From Beroe forskalii (taxonomy: Eukaryota; Ctenophora; Nuda; Beroida; Beroidae): a stretch of 64,000 bases of DNA. Of this stretch, positions 1 to 9,125 are shown piece after piece. A program made the translations under genes and the position numbers. The stretch's first letter is position 1; each line of letters starts with the position of its first letter. Location: assembly GCA_011033025.1 (NCBI GenBank), contig WFMF01000038.1:372001-436000 (forward strand), in the 5' to 3' direction. The notes under the pieces were generated by a model. It was not told the DNA's origin, did not search any database, and saw nothing but the letters and a program-made list of their open reading frames with translations.

Positions 1-540
1 ACACACATGTACCTTGTAAAGGGCAGGGTACCTACACACATGTACCTTGTAAAGGGGCAGGGTACCTACACACATGTACCTTGTAAAGGGTCAGGGTACC
101 TACACACATGTACCTTGTAAAGGGCAGGGTACCTACACACATGTACCTTGTAAGGGGCAGGGTACCTACACACATGTACCTTGGTAAGGGTCAGGGTACC
201 TACACACATGTACCTTGTAAAGGGGCAGGGTACCTACACACATGTACCTTGTAAAGGGTCAGGGTACCTACACACATGTACCTTGTAAAGGGTCAGGGTA
301 CCTACACATATGTACCTTGTAAAGGGTCAGGGTACCTACACACATATGTACCTTGTAAAGGGGGCAGGGTACCTACACACATGTACCTTGTAAAGGGGCA
401 GGGTACCCACACACATGTACCTTGTAAAGGGGCAGGGTACCTACACACATGTACCTTGTAAAGGGGCAGGGTACCTACACACATGTACCTTGTAAAGGGG
501 CAGGGTACCTACACACATGTACCTTGTAAAGGGGCAGGGT
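1..540. repeat. 34-bp minisatellite, truncated by window edge
   Basis: About sixteen head-to-tail copies of a unit near 34 bp, built on the motif ACACACATGTACCTTGTAAA followed by a G-rich stretch and GGTACCT. Copies differ mainly in the length of the G run and in single substitutions. The array starts at base 1, so its left end lies outside the window. It is open in several frames, but those frames only repeat the unit and no gene is inferred. Confidence 0.95.
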
Positions 541-619
541 GTCGGAGTTGGGACTAATGAGTCTCTTGAGGGGCTCGTAACCTCCCATTCGGATGGTACT
601 GTAACTTCCTTCTCTCAAC

Positions 620-806
620 AGGGAGGGTAGCAGCCCTGAAGTGAAGAGCACCTTCGCTCCTTCTTTCCTCCAAATCTGAGGAGTAACACGTGTCATTGTG
701 AAGTGAAGAGCACCCTCGCTCCTTCCTTCCTCCAAATCTGAGGAGTAACACTTTTCATTTTGAAGTGAAGAGTACCTTCGCTCCTTCCTTCCTCCAAATC
801 TGAGGG
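620..806. repeat. Tandem repeat, about 67 bp, three copies
   Basis: The phrase CTCCTTCCTTCCTCCAAATC recurs three times at a spacing of about 67 bp, each time followed by TGAGGAGTAACAC or a variant and preceded by GAAGTGAAGAG. It lies just beyond the 34-bp array. No coding role is seen. Confidence 0.85.
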
Positions 807-1176
807 AGTGTGTAAAAATCAGTCAATATTTTGAACAGTGAAATTGGTATATAATTGACACCCGATAGTAAAAGCAATGAATCAGATATCCTAGGACTGC
901 CAATCACGCGAAATATATTCGAGTTCCACTTTTACCAATTTTCGAGTACGGCAATAAAATATATGAATTATAAAGATCAAACATTGAGAAAACCTTAGTA
1001 CCTATCATCTTCTATGAGCATTGAGCTTTATGAGACTAATATGAGAACTTATATGACAATTCATAGCAGCAAGGTTGTTAAATACATATCCTTGAAAAGT
1101 AATAAAAGTATGGAAAATACGATACGGATTTCACGTAGGCATTTTAAACAAGCCAGCACAGCAGACTGTCTCCTAC

Positions 1177-1371
1177 CTTTGCAGCGCCCCTGATGAGCCC
1201 CGGGTAAGTCCTCTGGTAGATTCCCTTGTTCTGAGAGTCACACTGCATCCTGACCTTCACTACATCTATCCAGTTAGTGAGGCCTCCTGACACCATGTTG
1301 GAGGAGCCTGCCAGCGCAAAGGTCAGGGGTACAGTGAAGTCTCTCCTGGGGGAAGTGGTGGCTGGGGCCAT
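1177..1371 (-). CDS. Mitochondrial carrier (SLC25) family, one exon
   Basis: The minus-strand exon encodes about 65 residues containing GGLTNWIDVVKVRMQ, the first-repeat signature of the mitochondrial carrier family (usually Px[D/E]xx[K/R]x[R/K]xQ after the first transmembrane helix). Carriers of this family exchange metabolites across the inner mitochondrial membrane. The exon ends at GCTGCAAAG|gtagga, a good donor. It begins with ATG directly after CAGCAG, so the ATG could be the true start or an internal Met after an acceptor. Downstream exons are not seen in the remaining 1.1 kb and probably lie outside the window. Oddity: Trp stands where the family's invariant Pro is expected. The family is fairly sure; the substrate is unknown. 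Confidence 0.7.
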
Positions 1372-1394
1372 CTGCTGGGAAGCTCTGTCACAGC

Positions 1395-1510
1395 TTTACC
1401 GAGCTCTTTGTTGTCACAGCAACCTCTGTGTTGTCACAGCAACCTTCTCAAGGTTGTCACAGCAACCTCTGTGTTGTCACAGCAACGCTCTGTTGTCACA
1501 GTAACCTCTC
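1395..1510. repeat. Short tandem repeat, TTGTCACAGCAACCTC type
   Basis: Four to five imperfect copies of a 16-24 bp motif built on TTGTCACAGCAACCTCTG, immediately upstream of the carrier exon on its coding strand. Confidence 0.8.
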
Positions 1511-4020
1511 TCTCTCTGCTCCTCATCCACAGCACCTGCTACTGAGCTACTGACAGAGCATCCTCTGCTGGTAGTAAGGTTTGCTTACAGGACACGCAGC
1601 TGCTTACGTATGTAGGACGTAGGTACCTACTGGCTTAGTGGAGAGGATGGAAGTCAAGAACACAGCAGTAAACACGACGAATGGAAGTCGAAAATATATT
1701 AAGAGTGTAAGGCTGAGAAGATGGACAATGGACATGAGTACAAAGTAAAAATAGGAAGTAAAATGTGGGGGCTCAATATTGAATGTACCTATGCAACGTA
1801 AATTTTAGAATTTTAGCTACATTAACAAAGCAAATAAGCCCCAACCAAAAAATCATGAAAAAATATATATTAAAAGAAACAAGATAGTCAGACAGATTCA
1901 GAATGAGAAATGATTGCTGGATGTAAAACTTAATACAATTCGCATGTACAAATTCAAAAGTACAAACTAATAAGACATAACTATGATCATGATGATTGTA
2001 CAATTACAATGTACCTACTACAGTACATGATGTACAGTGTACACAGCACAGTAAACACACAGTATACTGTACAGCCTTCAACTGATCAACACACCATTTC
2101 AATGTGAAAATATAGGTACGAGGTATGAGCTAATAGCGTAATAAAGTAATAAGGCCTAATCCAATCAGGGCTGAGGCCTGAGTGTTCAATATCAGTCAAT
2201 CTCATTACAACATAATGATGTATAAAATTGGCTCACACAGTACCTACTTAGCTACTTAGTACCTACCTACTTAGGCACCTTCTGGGTAATCTGCCCAATG
2301 CCGATGCATACCTGGTGGCACAACCACCTGGTTGCCCAGAATTAAGAAACCAAAAATCTGATTGCAAAACGACTGTACACTAAATCATGAAAATGACGTC
2401 ATTACTCCTTGGCAAAATATGTCAGACGTTTTCCGACCCCTACCCAACGTCTCAACGTCTTAGACGAAACATGATTTCAATCAAACAACTGATATAACGT
2501 ACCTTATATCATGACCAGATAACAGCATCAAAGGACTTAAGTAGGATATATCTTCTCCCATTTGTCGAAGTTGAAGTCTTGAATTTGGAATCTTTACAGT
2601 CGACGCTGACATGGTTCCTCAACACAGATCATAACGTTTGAACGCAGTCACTCTGCAGTCTCTGTCCAGACCTTGGAAGTGGTGCACCCTGAAGAACCTC
2701 TTCCGATTGATGAGAATCTCTGCTGACGGTCTCCTGGCTAGACATGGTCGCTAAAGGAAGAAAGGAGTTATAGATGGTGTCAATTGATTTGAAAATTGAA
2801 GAATTGATCAGAAGAATAGAAAGAATTCAATTTCAACAAATTCGTAGGTAAATATAATAGGTAGCAATTGGCATTTAAACTTTTGTCCCCTGGTATTGGT
2901 AAGTCTGTCCAAGAAAAATAAGAAATTGCAACATTTCTCAAAATGAATTGTATTTTGTACAAATTCAATCGAATATTTTATTGATAAATCATATTGTTCT
3001 GTTGGTTTGATACATTGAACTTGAACAAATAATCCAATGAAAGCTGTTAGCAACTTACGAAAAACTCCCACGAAAATAAAACATCTTAAATATACAATAG
3101 CTACTTAAGCTACTAGGCAATTACCTACCTAAATTTTAAAATTCTTTAACTCAATTAAAGATTTACATGCATAAAATACAAAAAATGAAAAAAGCAGCCC
3201 TCAATCTGAGCAGTCAAACTCATACAATCCAGTCAAAACTAGCAACTGGTTGGTGGATACCTAGATAAATGCCCCTAATTAATTTAAACTTAAAGTAAAA
3301 TTTAAGCTTTCAAACTTCAAACTTCGATCCATCATACCATAGCCTACCTTCTAGTTCTTCAAAAAATATACCTTATTGGCCCTTATCTGGTGAGGGCCAA
3401 ATTTTTGTCCTACAGGGCAAAATTTTAGTTATTTCAGCTTATAAAATCTTTGATCTGGTAACAGTTTGAAAATGTTTTGTTCAAGCTTTTTTTCAAGGGC
3501 TGGTTAAAAAAGGCCGGCTAAAGAAGAGGCCAATAAGATAATGGGAATTAAAACATTCTCAAACTCGACATGCACAATTGATTAAAATAATTAAATTAAT
3601 GCCAAATAACGCTACATCATTACGCGTCCATATTTGCACTGCAGCATGTTTGCAAAATGCACTGCAGTAGCTACTATAGTCCTGCACTGTTACTGCTGCT
3701 ACAGCAAAGGAATGCAGTAAGCAAGAAGCAATAACGGATTCATGAATTCTCGAATATTGATAGAATTTCTGCTGCCAATATGGCATCATCTTGATGAAAG
3801 CTGGACACAGGGCATAGTGCCATAGTCTGCTCTGAGTTATCAGACTGACATCACATAAACTTCATGATAAAGAATATGCCATCACACAAGTCCCAAGTCT
3901 CTCCACAAACACACCCTGTATGGTACCTGCCATGGACATTAGAAAAACTGTAGCCAGGACCTTGAAACGCTCTAGTTCTCAAACAAGTGGAAATTCATTC
4001 AAGTAATTCCTCTGTTACGG
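1511..4020. other. No supported gene
   Basis: AT-rich, intron-like or intergenic sequence. A minus-strand ATG at about 2743 opens a 38-codon frame rich in Ser, Gln and Glu that could be a 5' exon of the carrier gene, but no strong donor or homology supports it. The frames across 2780-3071 and 3559-3789 have the composition of chance ORFs. Confidence 0.5.
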
Positions 4021-4023
4021 TGG

Positions 4024-4142
4024 CAGTTCGAACTGCAGTTTTGTGTGCACGGCGTAAGTTTGCGCGGCATACAGACATGTTATCTATTTGTCTTTACGCC
4101 GCGCGAACTTACGCCGCGCACACAAACCTGCAGTTCGAACTG
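4024..4142. mobile_element. MITE-like palindrome, about 119 bp
   Basis: Both ends carry CAGTTCGAACTGCAG in inverted orientation. The arms continue as GTGTGC.CGGCGTAAGTT.GCGCGGC on the left and its reverse complement on the right, separated by a loop of about 30 bp. The arms differ by only a few bases. No transposase and no convincing target duplication were seen. Confidence 0.75.
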
Positions 4143-4165
4143 TCCCCATTAGTGTAGTAGATACC

Positions 4166-4546
4166 TCACACAGACGCCATATCGTACTCCTCCTCTGAGA
4201 AGAGGATGTCATTGAGCGACTTGACGGCGTAGATGCGTCTGATACTCAGGTCCGGCGTGGTAGGAACGCACAACACTTCCGATTTGGAGTGGTACTTGAG
4301 CGTGTCCCGCAGACTGACGGGCGTGGCGACGGAGGGGGTCAGGGAGGAGCTGGGGAACGAGTCACGGGACTTGGAAATGGTGGAGTCATGGGACTTGGAG
4401 ATGGTGGAGTCGCGTGATTTGGAGAGGGAGTCGCAGGATTTGGAGGAGTCTTTTGAGAGGGATTTGTTGAGGAGAGGTCTGGTGTTGGGTGTATCAGAGG
4501 CTATAACCGTGGTTGGAGATTGGTTTGCAGGGCTTCCATTGTATCC
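4166..4546 (-). CDS. Terminal exon of a Ser-rich acidic protein
   Basis: On the minus strand an acceptor ccctcag|GGATAC opens a 126-residue frame that ends with TGA at 4166-4168. It contains a repeated Ser-Lys-Ser-Arg/His-Asp-Ser-Thr-Ile motif, then a more ordered tail ending EEEYDMASV. Its start phase (0) fits the exons at 4833-4892 and 4944-5125. The low-complexity front with many Ser/Lys resembles a phosphorylated linker. The C-terminus -ASV could be a weak PDZ ligand, which is inference. I do not recognise the family. It may be the end of the C2/RhoGEF-like gene whose exons lie at 21665-31742. Confidence 0.75.
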   Translation of the reverse strand, partial: GYNGSPANQSPTTVIASDTPNTRPLLNKSLSKDSSKSCDSLSKSRDSTISKSHDSTISKSRDSFPSSSLTPSVATPVSLRDTLKYHSKSEVLCVPTTPDLSIRRIYAVKSLNDILFSEEEYDMASV

Positions 4547-4832
4547 CTGAGGGTAATCCGGTTAAAAACTCTGTGATATGTTGCATCCGAAATGTGGCGA
4601 TGGTTGATTGTGACCGCTGAAGTATGATATGTGGTAGGGAGATGATATCAGATTGGCAAATTAGTAAGTCGGTGCACACGAACTTCTACAGTTAGCTCGT
4701 TATTGCGTGTCGAGGTACTAATAGAAGAGTGATGGGCCAGCGAGAGCCCAGACGGCGCCAAAGAGTGGGAGCTCAGGCCGGAAACGAGCCCCCCTTGGCC
4801 CCTGCCCCATGGTTGGGACGAAAGGTACTCAC

Positions 4833-4892
4833 CGGTGAGAGTTGATCTGACTCCTCGAAGCTGAGTGTCCTGTAATAGGAGGGCTGAGCCTC
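4833..4892 (-). CDS. Duplicated 20-codon mini-exon
   Basis: This 60-nt segment repeats, with a few substitutions, the last 60 nt of the exon at 4944-5125, including the donor CTCACCG|gtgagt. It encodes EAQPSYYRTLSFEESDQLSP; the neighbour has Glu instead of Asp. Both ends are phase 0 and an AG lies directly upstream, so it could be spliced in without changing the frame. The sequence before that AG is G-rich on the coding strand, not pyrimidine-rich, so the acceptor is poor. The segment may be a silent duplicate, an optional exon or an alternative donor. Confidence 0.55.
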
Positions 4893-4943
4893 CTGCCCAC
4901 CCCCGCCTCCTGCCCCCCCCCCCCTAGTTTACTAGTTACTCAC

Positions 4944-5125
4944 CGGTGAGAGTTGCTCTGACTCCTCGAAGCTGAGAGTTCTGTAGTAGGAGGGCTGCGC
5001 CTCCTGGTTTACTGAGATGTGTAACACTTCCTCCTCCTCCTCCTCCTCTTCCTTATCACTGCTGACCACTCCCTCACTCTCACTAGGGGCCTTTTCTTCA
5101 GATGTGTTCAGAGATCCTGAGTGCT
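4944..5125 (-). CDS. Exon with poly-Glu run
   Basis: The minus-strand exon encodes about 60 residues: a Ser/Glu-rich start, a run of eight Glu from GAG/GAA codons, then VLHISVNQ and the YYRTLSFEESEQLSP segment. It begins after tacgatag and ends at a consensus donor gtgagt. Its first two bases complete a codon begun by the G left over at the end of the exon at 5945-6083, giving Glu, and it joins the terminal exon in phase 0. It is part of the same gene as its neighbours. No known domain is recognised. Confidence 0.7.
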
Positions 5126-5616
5126 CTATCGTAGGATAGGGTGGTTAGTATTTGGGCACATTTTACGGAAATATTATTAAGATTATGACAAATCCTTTGA
5201 CTCAGCCCATAAATCGCCTTAAATAAATCAATTTAGATTAATTAAATAATTTTCTAGAGCTCTGCAGATGAATGTTAAAACTAATAGAACTGTTACTTCT
5301 GAGAGTTCTGCGGAGTGAATGTGACGTCAGCAAGTGGAAATTATATAAACCCACCACAATTATAATGCTCCCATTACTTTGCAAATAAATGAACATTTAA
5401 CTTATTAACCGCATGCCCCGCCTAGGTAACAGTTTAAGAATTTAAGAAATTAAGCTGCTGCAGCCCTAAAGGGAATAAAAATTGGTATATTTTGCAAGGC
5501 ATGACGCACAAGCAACGGAATTGCGCAAAAATTAATAGAGGCATCTGAATTCTAACTCCGAGTTCATATCGCATTGGAAGACAGTTAAGAATTCAGTGGA
5601 GTCTCACTTAGTCAGT
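5126..5616. other. Intron, nothing further seen
   Basis: AT-rich sequence between the exons at 4944-5125 and 5945-6083. No repeat array or coding signal is evident. Confidence 0.5.
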
Positions 5617-5796
5617 TCAATTCTTTAATAACCTTTCAAGACGGGAAATAATTTCTGAGAGTAATAAATTTTCCTGTCTTGAAAGCTTAAACTGAGACAT
5701 TGATTGAAGCATGAATAATATTTGAAGCAAATTATTACATAAAGCTTCAATTTCAGAGAGTGAGGGTTCAGGGTTGGATTGAAGGTTACATATTTC
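5617..5796 (-). CDS. Possible optional exon, helical
   Basis: After cctgcag on the minus strand a 59-codon frame runs to a stop. It is rich in Leu, Ile, Ser and Glu in a heptad-like pattern (LSRQENLLLSEIISRLERLL), as in an amphipathic helix. Its start phase (0) does not match the upstream exon at 5945-6083, which leaves one base over and instead fits 4944-5125. It could be an alternative terminal exon or a chance ORF. Confidence 0.3.
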   Translation of the reverse strand, partial: EICNLQSNPEPSLSEIEALCNNLLQILFMLQSMSQFKLSRQENLLLSEIISRLERLLKN

Positions 5797-5944
5797 CTGC
5801 AGGATGGTTGACAACTACACAGCGTTATACAATTATATAGTAGGGCACTGGCAGTTTCAGCTTTCTCAGAGAACTGCACTGATCCGAGTAAGAATAAGGA
5901 ATGACGAAAAGAGTGGATTGAAAGTAAAGGCATCAACTTCTCAC

Positions 5945-6083
5945 CATCTGGGAGTACAAGTTTCTGTATCGTTTTCCAGTTGGAATTGTCTCGTAGAGGG
6001 GACGAAGGGATGGATTTCTTCTTAGAAACCGAAGAGAACACTTCAATGACTTGATCAAGGGTCTTTGCCAGAGACGCTGTTCT
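5945..6083 (-). CDS. Internal exon, unknown protein
   Basis: The minus-strand exon of 46 codons lies between tattttcag and G|gtgaga. It encodes a segment with TLDQVIEVFSSVSKKKS and WKTIQKLVLPD. It starts in phase 0, as required after the exon at 6399-6661, and leaves one G, as required by 4944-5125. The mixed hydrophobic and polar composition with splice sites at both ends supports real coding sequence. No family is recognised. Confidence 0.7.
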
Positions 6084-6398
6084 CTGAAAATAATCGCCAG
6101 AATAGGATTATATTCGACCTTCAAAAAAGAAAACTGAGGCCACAAAAAATTTGGGCCGCATCATGATGATCAATGATTGTGATGACCATTGACCATACAT
6201 CCTCTTGATTACAATGATAATTGTCGTCATTAGAGGAAACAACTTTCCTATAATTCTATGTTGACTGTCGCAACCATGACCATTGCCGCTTCCAAAGTGG
6301 TTAACCATAACATTTTGCTTATGTCACAATTCCTTTGATCTCTGTTGCAACTTGCAAAATACATGTCTTCTACCAATAACCCAGCACCCTAAAATTAC

Positions 6399-6661
6399 CT
6401 GGTTAGTTAGCAGGATCTGGTCGTCTATCTCCAAGTCTTCAGGGGGCAGGACAGGCCACTCAAACTCCTCCTCCTCCTCTTCTAACAGCAGATCACCACC
6501 AGTCGGAGGAGTGTTGTCAAGGTGAGTGTTGTCAGGGTGAGCGTTGTCAAGGTGAGTGTTGTCAGGGCGAGTGTTGTCAGGGTGATGATCATTTCCCACT
6601 CTTGGCACCTTCACCTCTTCTTCGTCCTCTGACTCAGGCATGTCAGAGTATTCGGTACTGT
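6399..6661 (-). CDS. Internal exon with coding minisatellite
   Basis: The minus-strand exon (87 codons plus two bases) lies between atcctcag and CAG|gtaatt. It begins with an acidic segment (YSDMPESEDEEEVKVP), passes through several copies of a 5-residue repeat of the PDNTH/LDNAH type, then an EEEEEEFEWPVLPPEDLEIDD stretch. The repeat is encoded by a 15-bp tandem unit (GTGTTGTCAAGGTGA on the plus strand), so a minisatellite lies inside the reading frame without breaking it. The start phase accepts the G left by the exon at 13501-13830, giving Asp. Function unknown. Confidence 0.7.
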
Positions 6662-6944
6662 CTGAGGATAGCAAGGAGTTGGAATAATGCAACAACAATT
6701 CAAGAAACATTTGTAATATAACTAATATACTGGACATAATATCGGAATATTGAAGGACTTTCCAGTCAAAATTTCTTTGACAGGCTCTAAGCAAGTTTTT
6801 GACGAGTTTTCTACAGGCTTTGTGCAGATTTAAGCACTTTTAAAGTTTTAAGGTCAGAAAGAATGGATTAAGGATCAGTAAGACAGGATTTGACGAAGAA
6901 ATGCTTGTAACTCAAACCAGTCCACCACCAAATACACTAATTTT

Positions 6945-7202
6945 CTAATTTCTGGAAGTGAAACCTTTAGCAGACCAGCAGGAGCACCACCTAAACCCAG
7001 GTCTGCGTCTTGAGGCACCCCGCCTCACACCACCACCAACAGGGTCACTGCCGGCTGTGGGGTCACTGCCGGCAACAGGGTCACTGCCAGCAATAGGGTC
7101 ACTGCCGGCAATAGGTTCACTGCCGGCAGTAGGGTCACTGCTTTGGAGCTTGTGGTAAGATCTGAACCTCTTGACTACCCTCTCCTTCAACTTTATCAGC
7201 AT
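6945..7202 (-). repeat. 18-bp tandem repeat, open reading frame
   Basis: At 7037-7140 the unit GGGTCACTGCCGGCAGT or similar repeats about six times. In one minus-strand frame it reads SDPTAGSDPIAG-type repeats. Splice sites for a coding exon are not convincing, so this is listed as a repeat; an Asp-Pro-Gly-Ser repeat exon of the surrounding gene remains possible. Confidence 0.5.
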
Positions 7203-7820
7203 GATCTACAGTATGGAAGTATGGAGATCAATGAAGAACTATAGCAAGACTTTGGCAACGAATGTGAAACGAATATTTACTGAAAAGGCTTATAAGACTG
7301 GAGCAATCAATATAAGGGCATATTATTATGGACATTTTAATGCGCCTTTTTCTATTTCTTCCTTTATTAATTCTTTTATGAGGAGCAAGAAAGCATCTTT
7401 CGCAATGGATAATGTTATACGTAAATGTACCTACATATTATGTTCTCAATACTCATTATTGGTACCTAATGTACATTGTACCATTGTACAAAGTAAGCAT
7501 TATCTCCAAACATCAGTGCAAAGATTCTAAAAACCTCTGAGTAATAAGTGCTTAGATAGCAGACCTGCCAAGTTAACAAGTAAGAAAGCAAGAAGAAAGA
7601 ACGCAAAAATATTTTTCAGCAAGAGGAAACCTCTCAATAGAAAACCTCTCAGTAGAAAAGGACAATAGTAAATGAATCGTCAGTTGGCAAAGTTTACAGC
7701 AAGGCTGCTGTAACAATAGCGAGCACACACGAAACAAAGGAAGGAGCTATCATTTCATTAAGTTATTAGCTATCCAGGGTAACAGCTGATGCCCAATAGG
7801 TATTGAAGGGTGGTAACTTA
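7203..7820. other. Intron-like, nothing seen
   Basis: AT-rich sequence without repeats or coding signal. The plus-strand frame over 7171-7530 has no domain and no splice support. Confidence 0.45.
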
Positions 7821-7824
7821 CACT

Positions 7825-9125
7825 GGGTTTTCATAACGTTGGGAGTACGCAGGGTTGCATGGGTCGCACAATTTGGGGTTTCAAAATGATGGGTTAACAG
7901 TTTAGACAGGGGTTCAATAAACTAGCAGTACACGGGGGTTTCATATCGCTGGGAGGGTACTGGGGTTTCACAATGTTTAGAGGACACTGGGGTTTATATC
8001 ACTGGGTTGTTGTTGAAAACCCGCGGTGGGTTGCCCATGAGGATTTTGAAACGAAATATAATCATTAAAATAGAAGGGCACTGGGGTTTCACAATGTTGG
8101 GAGGACACAGGGGTTTCACAATGTTGGGAGTAGTAGAGGGGTTGCAAAATGTTGCATTAATTACACAGGGGTTTCACAATGTTGGGAGTAGTAGAGGGGT
8201 TGCCCAATGCTACATTGATTACACGGGGGTTTCACAATGTTGGGAGTAGTAGAGGGGTTGTCTACATTGATTACACAATGTTGGGAGTAGTAGAGGGGTT
8301 GCAAAATGCTACATTAATTACACCGGGGTTTCACAATGTTGGGAGTAGTAGAGGGGTTTCACAATGTTGGGAGTAGTAGAGGGGTTGCAAAATGCTACAT
8401 TAATTACACCGGGGTTTCACAATGTTGGGAGTAGTAGAGGGGTTTCACAATGTTGGGAGTAGTAGAGGGGTTTCACAATGTTGGGAGTAGTAGAGGGGTT
8501 GCAAAATGCTACATTAATTACACCGGGGTTTCACAATGTTGGGAGTAGTAGAGGGGTTTCACAATGTTGGGAGTAGTAGAGGGGTTTCACAATGTTGGGA
8601 GTAGTAGAGGGGTTTCACAATGTTGGGAGTAGTAGAGGGGTTTCACAATGTTGGGAGTAGTAGAGGGGTTGCAAAATGCTGTATTAATAACACAGGGGTT
8701 TCACAATGTTGGGGGTAGTAGAAGGGTTGCAAAATGCTACATTAACTACACAGGGGTTTCACAATGTTGAGAGTAGTAGAGGGGTTGCAAAATGCTGTAT
8801 TAATTACACAGGGGTTTCACAATGTTGGGAGTAGTACTAGTATGGGGGGTGCAAAATGCTGCATTTATTACACAGGGTTTCACAATGTTGGGAGTAGTAG
8901 AGGGGTTGCAAAATGCTGCATTAATTACATAGGGGTTTCACAATGTTGGGGGTAGTAGAAGGGTTGCAAAATGCTGTATTAACTACACAGGGGTTTCACA
9001 ATGTTGGGAGTAGTAGAGGGGTTGCCCAATGCTGCATTTATTACACAGGGGTTTCACAATGTTGGGAGTAGTATGGGGGTTGCAAAGTGCTACATTTATT
9101 ACACAGGGTTTTCACAATGTTGAGG
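7825..9125. repeat. 29/58-bp minisatellite
   Basis: Dozens of copies of GGGGTTTCACAATGTTGGGA followed by GTAGTAGAG. Many alternate with GGGGTTGCAAAATGCTACATT and ATTACAC, which gives a higher-order unit near 58 bp. From about 8430 to 8660 the short unit repeats alone several times, showing local expansion. The first part (7825-8080) is degenerate. It lies in a presumed intron of the minus-strand gene. Confidence 0.9.
8017..8077 (+). repeat. Dispersed retroposon tail, copy 1
   Basis: The segment TGAAAACCCGCGGTGGGTTG followed by CCCATGAGGATTTTGAAA resembles 47368-47420 (TGAAACCCACGGTGGGGTAC followed by CACTAAGGGCTTTGAAAG). Both are followed by an A-rich stretch with AAT repeats. This looks like the shared 3' end of a SINE or LINE family. 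It is embedded in the start of the minisatellite. Confidence 0.45.

Noticed and set aside
4233..4550. Plus-strand 105-codon frame
   Set aside because: It is the antisense of the terminal exon at 4166-4546, which has a stop, an acceptor and phase agreement with its neighbours.
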